A DNA stretch of 64,000 nucleotides from Acidimicrobiaceae bacterium (GTDB lineage Bacteria > Actinomycetota > Acidimicrobiia > Acidimicrobiales > Aldehydirespiratoraceae): the NCBI GenBank assembly GCA_009842325.1, contig VYFQ01000007.1, forward strand, positions 1 to 64,000. The letters run 5' to 3'. Of this stretch, positions 26,090-34,950 are shown one piece after another. Under the pieces are notes generated by a model that searched no databases, had not been told where the DNA came from, and saw nothing but the letters and a program-made list of their open reading frames with translations. Position numbers and translations under genes: made by a program. The first letter of the stretch is position 1. The number at the start of each line of letters is the position of its first letter.

Positions 26090-26887
26090 CTAGGTGATGG
26101 CGGGCTTGCGCCCGATGGTGGCTATTGACGTTGGCCCGAGCATGGCGAATCCTGGCTCCCGCATCTGCGCCAGGGCGGCGGCTGCGTCCGGCTCCGCCAC
26201 GGCACCCGCCTCGACGAGGCGCGGCACGGCCCGCTCCAGCGCGAGGAACCACCATTCCCCGCTCGCCTCATGGGGACGCATGATCCTCACCCTGCCGATC
26301 GCGTCCAGGTCCTCGAGGCCCAGTTCCCGCATCCATCCCAGGACACGCACTCCCGCGTTGGGATCTCGCCACGGCGAAGTCGAAGCACTGGCCACCATGC
26401 GGTGGATCGAGCCGAGGGGCTCAGGGAGGGCCTGCTCGACGAACTCGGCCATGGCGCCGTCCTCGATCACCATGGCCCCGCCCGGTCGCAGCGCCTCGTT
26501 GAGCCGGGCCAGCACCTCGACGCGTTCGGGTATGTGTTGGATCACCGCCCGTGCGTGGACCAGGTGAAAGTGCCCGGCCGGCAGCCGATCGCGGGACGCG
26601 TCGTGCTGGCGCACAATCACGTTGGAGGGCATCTCGGCATGGAACCTGAGGTCGATGTCGGTCGACATGACCCTGCCGCCGGGGCCGACCTGCTCGGCCA
26701 GCCACGCCGAGACGCTGCCGGTGCCTGCGCCCATCTCCAGCACGTGCATGCCAGGCTCGACGCCGACCCGGGTGAGAAGCCGGAAGGTTCCCGGGTCGAG
26801 AAATTCGGCCAGCTTGGCCAGACGGATCCGCTCGATATCGACCTCGTCGTCGCTCACGCCGTAGCGTTCGCGGTGCACTTCCGACAC
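26090..26887 (-). CDS. SAM-dependent class I methyltransferase
   Basis: Protein of 265 residues with a Rossmann-type methyltransferase core: motif I VLEMGAGTGSVSAWLAEQVG (about 50-70), an acidic residue in STDID, VRQHDASRDRLP, and motif IV-like HARAVIQHIPE. The C-terminal half is a helical cap of the UbiE/small-molecule type. The acceptor is unknown. The GTG chosen has a TACCCT box 8 bases upstream; another GTG lies three codons in. First gene of the four-gene operon, divergent from an acyl-CoA dehydrogenase with 45 bases between. Confidence 0.85.
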   Translation of the reverse strand: MSEVHRERYGVSDDEVDIERIRLAKLAEFLDPGTFRLLTRVGVEPGMHVLEMGAGTGSVSAWLAEQVGPGGRVMSTDIDLRFHAEMPSNVIVRQHDASRDRLPAGHFHLVHARAVIQHIPERVEVLARLNEALRPGGAMVIEDGAMAEFVEQALPEPLGSIHRMVASASTSPWRDPNAGVRVLGWMRELGLEDLDAIGRVRIMRPHEASGEWWFLALERAVPRLVEAGAVAEPDAAAALAQMREPGFAMLGPTSIATIGRKPAIT

Positions 26888-26895
26888 GGGTGCAG

Positions 26896-26901
26896 AGGGT
26901 A
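26896..26901 (-). promoter_or_regulatory. Putative -10 box for leaderless methyltransferase operon
   Basis: TACCCT on the minus strand lies 8 bases before the GTG start. Confidence 0.45.
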
Positions 26902-26932
26902 ACGGTCCGCCAAGCGTCAACGAGGGGAGCCC

Positions 26933-28177
26933 GTGGTTCGACACCGCTCCGAACAAGACCCCGGAGGCTCCGACGACACCTCGGCGCAGGCCGAGTTCAG
27001 GGCCAGGGTGCGGGACTGGCACGACCGCCACGCCACCGTCCGGTCCTACGACGACCTGTGGCGAGTCCCGCTCTATGTCGACGAGGCCCGGGCCGAGGAG
27101 TCCTTCCAGAACGGGCGGACCTGGCAGCGCACGCTGTTCGAGCACGGTTGGGCCGGTCTCACGTGGCCCCGTGACTACGGCGGGGGCGGGGGCGAGCCCT
27201 GGCAGGCTCGCATCTTCTCCGAGGTGGCGGCGGGCTACGAGGAGTGGCCCGGGTTCATCGGCGCGACCATCGCCATGCTCGGACCCACGCTGCTGCGGCA
27301 CGGCTCCGAGCAGCAGAAGCTCCGTTTCGTGCCGGGTCTGCTGTCTGGGGAGCTGGCCTTCTGCCAGCTGTTCAGCGAGCCGGGGGCGGGGAGCGATCTG
27401 GCCGGGCTGGCCATGCGGGCCGAGCGCGACGGCGACGAGTTCGTGGTGAACGGGCAGAAGGTGTGGAACTCGCAGGCCCAGTTCTGCGACTGGGGGTTCC
27501 TGCTGGTGCGGACCGACCCCGACGCGCCCAAGCACCGGGGTATCACCTTCCTGCTCGTCGAGATGGATTCGCCGGGGATCGAGGCCCGACCGCTGGTGCA
27601 GATGAACGGCTCGGCCCACTTCAACGAGGTCTTCTTCGACGATGTGCGGGTGCCTGGCGTCAATGTGGTGGGCGAGGTCGACGGCGGATGGGCGCCGGCC
27701 CGGACTGTCCTCCTCAACGAGTCGGCCTTCATCGGCGACCGCAAGGGAACGAGCGTTGTAGCTCCGCTGTCTGAGCTGGCCCGGCGCCACGGCCGCCTCC
27801 ACCATCCTCTGGTGCGCCAGCGGCTGGTCGATGCCTGGGCCCGGGAGCGGATGCAGCGCTGGATGGGCGAGACCATCCAGAACGCGGTGCGACGGGGCGA
27901 GCCGCCCCCGATCGACCCCGGGATCATGAAGCTGTTCGCCGCCGAGTCGAAGCGGCGCAGCGGTGACTTGGCCGTGGCGCTCGGAGGCCTGGCCGTGGTG
28001 GCCGACACCGGCGACCCGGCCCGATGGGCCCGCCACGAGCTGATGGGGCGCTACGCGGTGTCGATCGGCGGGGGCACCAACGAGGTGATGCGCAACAACG
28101 TGGCCGAGCGCGTCCTTGGCCTGCCGAGAGAGCCCGGTTTCGACCGGGACGTCCCCTGGAGGGACATACCTAGGTAG
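26933..28177 (+). CDS. Acyl-CoA dehydrogenase family protein
   Basis: Flavoprotein of 414 residues that would desaturate an acyl-CoA. It shows the FAD-binding stretch CQLFSEPGAGSDLAGL, VVNGQKVWNSQAQFCDWG, the second-domain HFNEVFFDDVRVP and the C-terminal YAVSIGGGTNEVMRNNVAERVLGLP. The GTG start follows a GAGGGGAG ribosome site. It faces away from the methyltransferase operon and its end overlaps that of the Rieske-less oxygenase gene by 8 bases in convergent orientation. The acyl substrate cannot be told. Confidence 0.92.
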   Translation: MVRHRSEQDPGGSDDTSAQAEFRARVRDWHDRHATVRSYDDLWRVPLYVDEARAEESFQNGRTWQRTLFEHGWAGLTWPRDYGGGGGEPWQARIFSEVAAGYEEWPGFIGATIAMLGPTLLRHGSEQQKLRFVPGLLSGELAFCQLFSEPGAGSDLAGLAMRAERDGDEFVVNGQKVWNSQAQFCDWGFLLVRTDPDAPKHRGITFLLVEMDSPGIEARPLVQMNGSAHFNEVFFDDVRVPGVNVVGEVDGGWAPARTVLLNESAFIGDRKGTSVVAPLSELARRHGRLHHPLVRQRLVDAWARERMQRWMGETIQNAVRRGEPPPIDPGIMKLFAAESKRRSGDLAVALGGLAVVADTGDPARWARHELMGRYAVSIGGGTNEVMRNNVAERVLGLPREPGFDRDVPWRDIPR

Positions 28178-29045
28178 TAGCCCCGGCGGGGATCACCCCG
28201 TAGGTCACGCCGAGGCGGCTGAGCCAGCGCCGGTAGGCGATCGCAGAGCGGTCGGCCCGGATCGGGGTCTCGGCCCGCGGATCGAGCGGCAGCAGCTTGG
28301 GGTACTGGTTCTCGAGGATGGGCTTGTCCTGGCCGATTATGTTCTGCTGGAACCAGCGGATCTCCTGATCGGTGCTCACGTCATCGAGCACGCTGAGAAA
28401 GAGATGGGCCCTGATCCGGGTGTCGGTGAGGGGGTGGATGAAGATGCCGATGGCGTCCAGCCTCTCGGCGTCGGCCGGTGACGACTTGTAGAGCATGGCG
28501 GCGTAGGGGTGGGGCACCCGGTAGATGTAATCGGCCAGTACCGCCTGCGAGGAGGAGGCGGCGGCGCGCGGCTGGTAGAAGGCGCAGTCGAAGGCCCAGA
28601 GCTCCCCTTCACGCTCCTCGACCCGATACTCGGCCACCTCGGTGTGGGGCTCCTCGCCGAGCATGCCCGTATGCACGTAGGGGAAGTGGGCCATGTCCAG
28701 GAAGTTCTCCACCGCCCGGGGGGCGGAGACATCGATGCCGACGGTCACGGCGTTGAGAGTGCGCCGATCGTCCTCATCGGTCTCGGGGACGGCGAACACG
28801 CCGCCGGCGGGCTCCCCCAGAGTTGTCCATACGAAGCCGTAGTCGGTGCGAACCTCCAGCTCGCGGCCGGATTCGGTCTGGGCCCGGAACGTGCCGTCGC
28901 CGTCAAGCCAGCAGGACAGCGGCTCCCCCAGCAGCAGGGTGTGCAACGGACCCCGGCGGATCTCATCGAGATCCGCCACCGAGTGCCACTGATTCAGAAT
29001 CACCGGATCGGAACAGCCCCGGATGCTGGTCTCTGCCATTGTCAT
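28170..29045 (-). CDS. Rieske-type oxygenase alpha homologue lacking the Rieske cluster
   Basis: Protein of 291 residues related to the full-length Rieske oxygenase two genes upstream. The mononuclear-iron site is intact: NFLDMAHFPYVH supplies His120 and His125 plus the bridging Asp117, and GQDKPILENQ supplies Asp240. The N-terminal 75 residues align with the strands flanking the Rieske domain, but both cluster loops (CxH and CxxH) are absent; the only Cys residues there are in GCSDP and SCWLD. A frameshift does not explain this, because the frame is continuous across the deletion. The protein would have to take electrons from another subunit's Rieske centre, as the N-demethylase NdmC does. 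GGAGG precedes the ATG; an alternative ATG lies two codons on. It is last in the transporter operon, 70 bases after the adenine deaminase. Confidence 0.8.
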   Translation of the reverse strand: MTMAETSIRGCSDPVILNQWHSVADLDEIRRGPLHTLLLGEPLSCWLDGDGTFRAQTESGRELEVRTDYGFVWTTLGEPAGGVFAVPETDEDDRRTLNAVTVGIDVSAPRAVENFLDMAHFPYVHTGMLGEEPHTEVAEYRVEEREGELWAFDCAFYQPRAAASSSQAVLADYIYRVPHPYAAMLYKSSPADAERLDAIGIFIHPLTDTRIRAHLFLSVLDDVSTDQEIRWFQQNIIGQDKPILENQYPKLLPLDPRAETPIRADRSAIAYRRWLSRLGVTYGVIPAGATT

Positions 29046-29058
29046 GACAGCCTCCGCT

Positions 29059-29070
29059 CGTGCATGCACG
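29059..29070. promoter_or_regulatory. Perfect 12-bp palindrome before the Rieske-less gene
   Basis: CGTGCATGCACG is fully self-complementary and lies 14 bases upstream of the Rieske-less start codon in the only sizeable gap of this part of the operon. It could be an operator or chance. Confidence 0.3.
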
Positions 29071-29115
29071 CGCCACAGTAGGCGAAGATCGGCACGCAAC
29101 CAGATCGACCCCTGA

Positions 29116-30141
29116 TCATCGGGCGGAACCCACGTAGGCGTCCAGCTCGGCCACCCAGTCCTGCTTCTGAGCCTCGGGCGCGAAGCAGGCCTCCAGACTG
29201 TTGCGGGCGCAGCGGGCCAGGTCCCCACGCGAGAGGCCCAACGCGGTCGCCACGGCGACGTAGTTGTCGGCCACGTAGCCGCCGAAGTAGGCGGGGTCGT
29301 CGGAGTTGATGGTGACCTTGAGCCCGGCGTCGAGCAGGCGTTTGAGGTTGTGATCGGCCAGATCGTCGACAACGCACAGGGCAAGGTTCGACAGCGGGCA
29401 CACCGTCAGCGGTGTCTGCTCAGCCACTAGCCGGGCCACCAGGTCTGGATCTTCGGTGCAGCGCACCCCGTGGTCGATCCGCGCCGCGCCGAGCGCATCG
29501 AGGGCTCCGGTGATGTAGGCCGGCGGCCCCTCCTCGCCGGCGTGGGCCACCGACCGCAGACCGGCGGCCCGGGCCATGGCGTAGGCCTCGGCGAAGTCCT
29601 CGGGCGGATGGTCTACCTCGGAGCTGTCGAGTCCCACGCCGATGATGCCGTCCAGCCAGCCCTCGGCGGCCCGGAATGTCTCGCAGGCGGCCTCGCCGGG
29701 AAGGTGCCGCAGGAAGCACATGATGAGCGCGGAGGAGATCCCGCACTGGGCTTCGGCGTCGGCCATCGCCGCGGTGAAGCCCTCCATGAACACGTCGAAT
29801 CCCACGTCCCTCTCGGTGTGGGTCTGGGGGTCGAAGAACATCTCCGCCCGCCGAACACCGTCCGCGTGGGCCCTGCGCAGGTATGCGGCCATCAGGTCGT
29901 AAAAGTCCTGGGTGGTCTGCAGCACGGCCGCGCCCTGGTAGTAGATGTCCAGGAACGACTGGAGGTCGGTGAACGAGTAGGCGGCCCGGACCGCGGCCTC
30001 GTCCTCGAAGGGCAGCTCGACCCCGTTGCGTCCGGCCAGCTCGAAGAGCATCTCCGGCTCGAGGGTCCCCTCGATGTGCAGGTGCAATTCGGCCTTGGGC
30101 AGGCCCCGCACGAAGCCGGCCAGATCCGCATCTGGTGTCAT
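29116..30141 (-). CDS. Adenine deaminase (adenosine-deaminase superfamily)
   Basis: Zinc enzyme of 341 residues predicted to convert adenine to hypoxanthine. It has HLHIEG (His20, His22), HAGEEGPP (His200, Glu203), RIDHGVR and INSDDPAYFGGY (Asp281, Asp282). The last motif, with PQTHTERD and GVGLDSSEVDHPP, follows the adenine-specific branch (Pseudomonas adenine deaminase, yeast Aah1) rather than adenosine deaminase, which has a different loop after the DD pair. The ATG overlaps the stop of the Rieske oxygenase gene (ATGA), so the two are co-translated. An open frame extends far upstream of this ATG but only across the other gene. Confidence 0.88.
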   Translation of the reverse strand: MTPDADLAGFVRGLPKAELHLHIEGTLEPEMLFELAGRNGVELPFEDEAAVRAAYSFTDLQSFLDIYYQGAAVLQTTQDFYDLMAAYLRRAHADGVRRAEMFFDPQTHTERDVGFDVFMEGFTAAMADAEAQCGISSALIMCFLRHLPGEAACETFRAAEGWLDGIIGVGLDSSEVDHPPEDFAEAYAMARAAGLRSVAHAGEEGPPAYITGALDALGAARIDHGVRCTEDPDLVARLVAEQTPLTVCPLSNLALCVVDDLADHNLKRLLDAGLKVTINSDDPAYFGGYVADNYVAVATALGLSRGDLARCARNSLEACFAPEAQKQDWVAELDAYVGSAR

Positions 30142-31154
30142 GATCCTCGCATTCCCCGCTCGGTTGAGATGGTGCCATACCGGATCCCCCGCGCGCCCAG
30201 CCATTTGCGGTAGGCGAGACTGCCTGCGTCGGCGGGTTGATGCGATTCCATCCTCGGGTCCACCGGCAGGCGGCGAGGTCGCTGCGACTCGACCACGTCG
30301 ATGTCCTGGGAGAAGATCAGGTCGTTGAAGGCTTGCTGGGCGTCCAGGTCGGCGCCGGTGTCGTGGACCACAGTGGAGCGCCACACCACACACTCGGTCT
30401 CGGTGACGGGGCTGGCCACGATGAGGATGGTGAAACCCCCGGCGAGATCGTCCTCGCCTGTTGACGGCACCTTGGTCAGCGTGGCCGCACACGGGTGCGA
30501 CACCGAGTACCGGTAGCGGACCGGTCCGCCGCCGGCCGCGGCCGGTCCGGGATTGGGCTGCCAGAACACGCAGTCGGTCAGCCGAAGCTCGTCGTCTGTG
30601 GTCTCGATCCCGTAGCGGGCGACCTCGGTGTAGGGCTCCTGGCCGAGGTACCCGGTGTGCACGAACGGGAAGTGGGCGAGATCCAGAAAGTTCTCGATGA
30701 TCCGGGGGGCCGATGACTCCACCTTCACCGGGTCGAGCCAGACGGTCCGCTGCGGATAGGCGTCGTGGTCCGGGGCTATCGGCATGTTCCGGGGCTGGTC
30801 GCCGGTGCAGATCCACCAGAATCCGTACCCGGCCCGCACCAACGCCCGCTTCAACTGCACACCCGTGGGAGGGCGCCGGCTGGGATGGGCGGGCTGATGC
30901 ACGCAGCGGCCGTCGATGTCGAACTGCCAGCCGTGATAGCCGCATCGCAGCCTCTCGCCGTCGAAGTCGCCCAGAGTGATCTGCGCTCCCCGATGGGGGC
31001 AGGTGTCCACGAAGGCCTCGACCCGGCCGGAGTTGTCGCAGGCCAGCACCCATCGCTCGTCGAGCAACTCGAACGGAAGCCACCGGCCCGCGGCGATGTC
31101 GGTGGCGCGGGCTACCGGGAACCACTCATCGCCGATTCGGTCAGTCTCGGTCAA
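30138..31154 (-). CDS. Rieske [2Fe-2S] non-heme iron oxygenase, alpha subunit
   Basis: Protein of 338 residues. The Rieske domain has Cys52-Pro-His54 and Cys71-Gly-Tyr-His74 (CPHRGAQ and CGYHGWQFD). The catalytic domain has NFLDLAHFPFVH with bridging Asp158 and ligands His161 and His166, and distal Asp284 in SQDIDVVESQ. The length and motif spacing match the O-/N-demethylase type (VanA, NdmA/B, HpxD) rather than ring dioxygenases with a beta subunit. No reductase gene lies nearby. It sits 55 bases after the second permease and overlaps the adenine deaminase. Likely roles are oxidative removal of an N-substituent from a purine or oxidation of hypoxanthine; neither is proven. Confidence 0.9.
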   Translation of the reverse strand: MTETDRIGDEWFPVARATDIAAGRWLPFELLDERWVLACDNSGRVEAFVDTCPHRGAQITLGDFDGERLRCGYHGWQFDIDGRCVHQPAHPSRRPPTGVQLKRALVRAGYGFWWICTGDQPRNMPIAPDHDAYPQRTVWLDPVKVESSAPRIIENFLDLAHFPFVHTGYLGQEPYTEVARYGIETTDDELRLTDCVFWQPNPGPAAAGGGPVRYRYSVSHPCAATLTKVPSTGEDDLAGGFTILIVASPVTETECVVWRSTVVHDTGADLDAQQAFNDLIFSQDIDVVESQRPRRLPVDPRMESHQPADAGSLAYRKWLGARGIRYGTISTERGMRGS

Positions 31155-31209
31155 CGGTGCTCCCCGGTCATCGGCCGCGGGCCGCGGCTGGGCTCGGGCG
31201 CGGCGGTGC

Positions 31210-32196
31210 TCAGCGCTCCTCGCGCGAGTACGGGATGGCCAGCGCGGCGGGCGCGGCCGTGGATCGCACCCGTCTACCGAGCTTCACCGCCCCCGCTGGG
31301 ATGAGGATGGCCACCAGTGTGACGACGTAGGGCAGCATCGACAGGAAGAAGCTGAGGTCGCTGGCCCCCATGAAGGGCAGGCCCCAGCCGCGGGCCTGGG
31401 CGGTGGTGTCGAGCGAGATCATCGATCCGTACAGCAGGGCCCCGGCCACGGCCCACCCCGGCCGCCAACCGGCGAATATCACCACCGCCAGTGCGACCCA
31501 GCCCCGGCCCCGGGCGATGTCGGGCGACCATGTGGGCGTGAACGACAGCACCATGTAGGCGCCGCCGGCCCCCGTCAGCGCCGCGCCCAGCACCGAGTAG
31601 AAGATCCTCCAGCCGGTCACGCTGACGCCCACCGCGTCGGCCGCAGCCGGGTTCTCGCCCACGGCCTTCATGTTCATGCCGTGGCGAGTGCGGAACAGCA
31701 CGAAGTACAGCACCACCGGAAGCCCGACGTAGGCGATGTACACCACCGGATCGTGGAAGAAGAACGCCGATACCGCGTCGTTGTTGTCGAGGACTCCGCC
31801 CGGGTTGACCTCGCGGAACAGAGTCTGGATGGGCGTGCCGTTGCGGTTGACGCCGAGCTGGTTGGACAGCCCGATGCCCCCCAGCGCCAGCGCCAGACCG
31901 ACCAGCACCTGGCTGGCCCGGAAGGCCACCACGCAGACCGCGAAGATCAGGCCGGCCACCGCGGCCGCGATCATGCCGATGAGCATGGCCAGCCAGGGGC
32001 TCTCCACTCCCCACGACAGAACCGCGATTACCGAGTACACCGCGCCTATGCCGATGAGTCCCTCCTGACCCAGGTTGAGCACCCCGACTCGCTCACCGAG
32101 CATGGCCCCGGTGGCGGCCAGCATCACCACGGCACTGGCCGGGATGGCGGAGCCGATCAGGCTCAGGAAGGCATTCTCGATGATGGCGAGAATCAT
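31210..32196 (-). CDS. BMP-type nucleoside ABC transporter permease 2
   Basis: Membrane protein of 328 residues with about eight to ten hydrophobic segments. It belongs to the branched-chain/nucleoside permease family (GERVGVLNLGQEGLIGIGA, NMKAVGENPAAADAVGVSV, PFMGASDLSFFLSMLPYV). With the other permease it forms the channel of a YufNOPQ/NupABC-like importer. Its start overlaps the stop of permease 1 by 4 bases. The GENP(A/R)AA loop, the coupling helix to the ATPase, is present in both permeases. Confidence 0.92.
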   Translation of the reverse strand: MILAIIENAFLSLIGSAIPASAVVMLAATGAMLGERVGVLNLGQEGLIGIGAVYSVIAVLSWGVESPWLAMLIGMIAAAVAGLIFAVCVVAFRASQVLVGLALALGGIGLSNQLGVNRNGTPIQTLFREVNPGGVLDNNDAVSAFFFHDPVVYIAYVGLPVVLYFVLFRTRHGMNMKAVGENPAAADAVGVSVTGWRIFYSVLGAALTGAGGAYMVLSFTPTWSPDIARGRGWVALAVVIFAGWRPGWAVAGALLYGSMISLDTTAQARGWGLPFMGASDLSFFLSMLPYVVTLVAILIPAGAVKLGRRVRSTAAPAALAIPYSREER

Positions 32197-33347
32197 GAGC
32201 CCGCTCCCTGTGGAGCGGCAGCTGACTCGCCGGCCGTCGCCCCGGACTCGTCGGCGGCGTCACGGCGCACCACGCGGTAACGGGCCGCGATCTCCCCTAG
32301 GGCGATGCCGGTGAGGATCACTCCGTAGATGGCGAAGATGATGTAGACCGACAGCCCTTTGGTCTGTAGCACGATCCCCGCGTAGAACATCGACGCGATG
32401 AACAGCCCGCCGCCGATCACGCCCCAGAACGCGGCACCGGCCAAAGCAGCCACGATGAAGCCCGACAGCCCGAACTGGGCCGAGAACCCGGCGTTCATGG
32501 CCTGCGCCCCCGGGGCGCTCAACTGGAGCATCCCGCCGAGGCCGGCGATGGCCCCGGTGAACAGCATGACGATGAGTATCCGGCGGCGGACCGCGATGCC
32601 GGCGAATCCCGCGGCCCGCGGGTTGCCGCCGATGATGTCAATCTCGTAGCCGATGCTGGTGGAGCGGAACACCCACCACAGCACGGCCGCGATAGCCAGG
32701 GGAACGAGCAGGGCGATTGTCACCGAGTTGGCGCCGGGTATGCCGGGCAGGGTGAACGGCACCTCCCGGGTGGACTGGATGACCGCAGCCGCCTTGTCCC
32801 GCCAGAACCCCAACGCCGACCAGGTCACCAGCTGGAGGGCCACGAAGTTGAGCAGCAGCGTGGTGATGATCTCGTTCACGTCCCAGTAGGCCCGGGCCAG
32901 AGCGGGCACCAGGATCCAGGCCGCGCCGGCCAGGGTGGCGGCGGCGGCCATCAGGATCAGCACCAGCCAGCCCGGGCCGTCCATGTGGATGCCCACGCCC
33001 ACCGCGGCCAGGGCTCCCATGAGGAACTGGCCGTCGGAGCCGATGTTCCAGACCTTCATCCGCAGCGAGAGAGCCACACCCAACGCGGTCATCAGGATCG
33101 GGATGGCCCGTAGGGCCACCCCTTCGATACCGCGCTGGCGGCCGAAAATGGCGTCCAGGGCCTGCCAGAAGATCAAGAAGGCGTTGCGCCCGGTGAGCAG
33201 CAGCAGGATCCCGACCACGACCATGGCACCGACCGCGCCGCCGATGCGGGTGAGAGCGGCCCGTTTGGCGTCGACCTCCAGACGCCGCTCCAGCCGCCAC
33301 GGTGTCACCGACAGGACCGCGCTCGCGATCGATGCCAGCGGAGTCAT
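32193..33347 (-). CDS. BMP-type nucleoside ABC transporter permease 1
   Basis: Membrane protein of 384 residues with about eight hydrophobic segments. Motifs are VWNIGSDGQFLMGALAAVG and YEIDIIGGNPRAAGFAGI, the latter being the coupling loop. The N-terminal 35 residues are cytoplasmic and basic, and the C-terminal tail is Ala/Gly-rich. It pairs with permease 2 (ATGA overlap) and follows the ATPase gene by 40 bases. Confidence 0.92.
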   Translation of the reverse strand: MTPLASIASAVLSVTPWRLERRLEVDAKRAALTRIGGAVGAMVVVGILLLLTGRNAFLIFWQALDAIFGRQRGIEGVALRAIPILMTALGVALSLRMKVWNIGSDGQFLMGALAAVGVGIHMDGPGWLVLILMAAAATLAGAAWILVPALARAYWDVNEIITTLLLNFVALQLVTWSALGFWRDKAAAVIQSTREVPFTLPGIPGANSVTIALLVPLAIAAVLWWVFRSTSIGYEIDIIGGNPRAAGFAGIAVRRRILIVMLFTGAIAGLGGMLQLSAPGAQAMNAGFSAQFGLSGFIVAALAGAAFWGVIGGGLFIASMFYAGIVLQTKGLSVYIIFAIYGVILTGIALGEIAARYRVVRRDAADESGATAGESAAAPQGAGS

Positions 33348-33387
33348 CGGGCCTCGCTTGCGGGCCCCTCGGCGCGGGACACCGGTC

Positions 33388-34920
33388 TCACGCCACGGCC
33401 TCGGTTATGGAGTGGCCGCCCATCAACAGGCCGATGTGCTCTCGGTCGGCCTCCGCCGCCTCGAACACGCCCATGATCCGGCCCTCGTAGATCACGGCGA
33501 TCCGGTCGCTCATCAGCAGCACCTCGTCGAGGTCGTCCGAGATGAGCAGCACCGCGCAGCCGCTGTCGCGCTTGTCGAGGATCGTCGATCTGACCTCCTG
33601 GGCCGCGTTCACGTCGAGCCCCCTGGTGGGATGGGCCGCCACCAGCAGCCGGTCGGCAGCCAAGGCCTCTCGCCGGGCCACCAGGCGCTGCTGGTTGCCG
33701 CCCGAGAGCTGCCCGGCGGTGGCGAACACCGAGCGGGTCTGCACCCGGGCCGTCTCCACAAGCTTCTTGGCGAAGTCGATGACGCTCTGCCGGTTCAGGT
33801 TCAGGCCCTGGGAGAACTGCTCGGTCCAGTAACTGTGAAGCACCGCGTTGTCCTTGACCGGCGCGGACAGGACCATGCCCATCCCGATGCGGTCCTCGGG
33901 GATGTGCCCTACGCCGATATCGGTGACGGCCCGCACCGACATGGAGGTGATGTCCGCGCCGTCGACCGTGATCGCGCCGGACTCCAGACCGCGCAGCGCG
34001 CAAATCACTTCGGCCAGCTCGGTCTGGCCGTTCCCCGACACGCCGGCGATGCCGAGGATCTCCCCGGACCGGACGGTCAGGTCAACGTCGTGCAGCGCGG
34101 TGATCCCGCGGTCGTTGAGGGCCGAGACGCCTCGCAGTTCGAGGGCTGGGTCGCCGGTCACGACCCTGTGCTCCACGTTGAGGACCCGCTCCTCGCCGGT
34201 CATGAGCCTGGCGATCTCGCTGGCGGTGGCCCCCTCGGTCGGCCGGGTGATCTCCCTGATCCCGTGGCGCAGCACGGTCAGGCGGTCCGACACCGCCAGG
34301 ACCTCCCTCAGCTTGTGGGTGATGAAGATCACGCTCAGGCCGCCGGCCGCCAGGTCCCGGACCACCGCGAAGAGCTCCTCGGCCTCCTTGGCGGTGAGGA
34401 CTGCGGTGGGCTCGTCGAGGATCAGGACGCGGGCACCGCGGGCCAGCACCCGCAGGATCTCCACACGCTGCTGCTCCCCCACCGACAGCTGCCAGATCTT
34501 GGCGGTGGGATCGACGCGCAGGCCCATCTCGACCATGAACTGCTCGGTGCGCTCATTCAGGGCCCGCTGGCTCACGACACCCGGTGTCTCGGGCCAGCCC
34601 AAGTGGATGTTCTCGGCTACGGTCATCGGCTCGACCAGACGGAAGTGCTGGTGGACCATGCCGATGCCGGCGTCGATGGCGTGGGCGGGGCTGCGGAAGT
34701 CTCGCTCGGCCCCGTCCACGATCACCTGGCCGGCATCGGCGCGGTAGATGCCGGCCAGGATGTTGCACAGCGTGGTCTTGCCCGCCCCGTTCTCGCCCAC
34801 GAGGGCGTGAACCTCGGACCAGCGCACCTCGAAGTCGACGGCGTCGAGGGCGGCTACGCCCCCGAACGCCTTGGAAACGCCCCGCGCCTCTACCGAGGAT
34901 CGCGTGCTTTCGCCGGTCAA
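33388..34920 (-). CDS. BMP-type nucleoside ABC transporter ATP-binding protein
   Basis: Two ATPase domains in one chain of 510 residues, as in sugar and nucleoside importers of the RbsA/YufO type. The first has GENGAGKTTL, LSVGEQQRVEILRVL and LILDEPTAVL. The second has a degenerate Walker A (GVSGNGQTEL), LSGGNQQRLVARREAL and AAHPTRGLDV. The weak second site is normal for this family. It lies 30 bases after the binding-protein gene. Confidence 0.94.
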   Translation of the reverse strand: MTGESTRSSVEARGVSKAFGGVAALDAVDFEVRWSEVHALVGENGAGKTTLCNILAGIYRADAGQVIVDGAERDFRSPAHAIDAGIGMVHQHFRLVEPMTVAENIHLGWPETPGVVSQRALNERTEQFMVEMGLRVDPTAKIWQLSVGEQQRVEILRVLARGARVLILDEPTAVLTAKEAEELFAVVRDLAAGGLSVIFITHKLREVLAVSDRLTVLRHGIREITRPTEGATASEIARLMTGEERVLNVEHRVVTGDPALELRGVSALNDRGITALHDVDLTVRSGEILGIAGVSGNGQTELAEVICALRGLESGAITVDGADITSMSVRAVTDIGVGHIPEDRIGMGMVLSAPVKDNAVLHSYWTEQFSQGLNLNRQSVIDFAKKLVETARVQTRSVFATAGQLSGGNQQRLVARREALAADRLLVAAHPTRGLDVNAAQEVRSTILDKRDSGCAVLLISDDLDEVLLMSDRIAVIYEGRIMGVFEAAEADREHIGLLMGGHSITEAVA

Positions 34921-34950
34921 CTCAGTAACGGTTGGTGCCCGGAATAGGGC

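Noticed and set aside
28800..29045. Frameshift as the cause of the missing Rieske loops
   Set aside because: No CxH/CxxH pattern appears in the other two frames of this stretch, and the flanking strands are in one continuous frame.
29116..30141. Adenosine deaminase
   Set aside because: The SDDPAYFGGY loop and PQTHTERD segment match the adenine-specific branch.
32935..34947. Plus-strand open frame of 670 codons opposite permease and ATPase genes
   Set aside because: It is a shadow of well-conserved ABC transporter genes with intact motifs on the minus strand.
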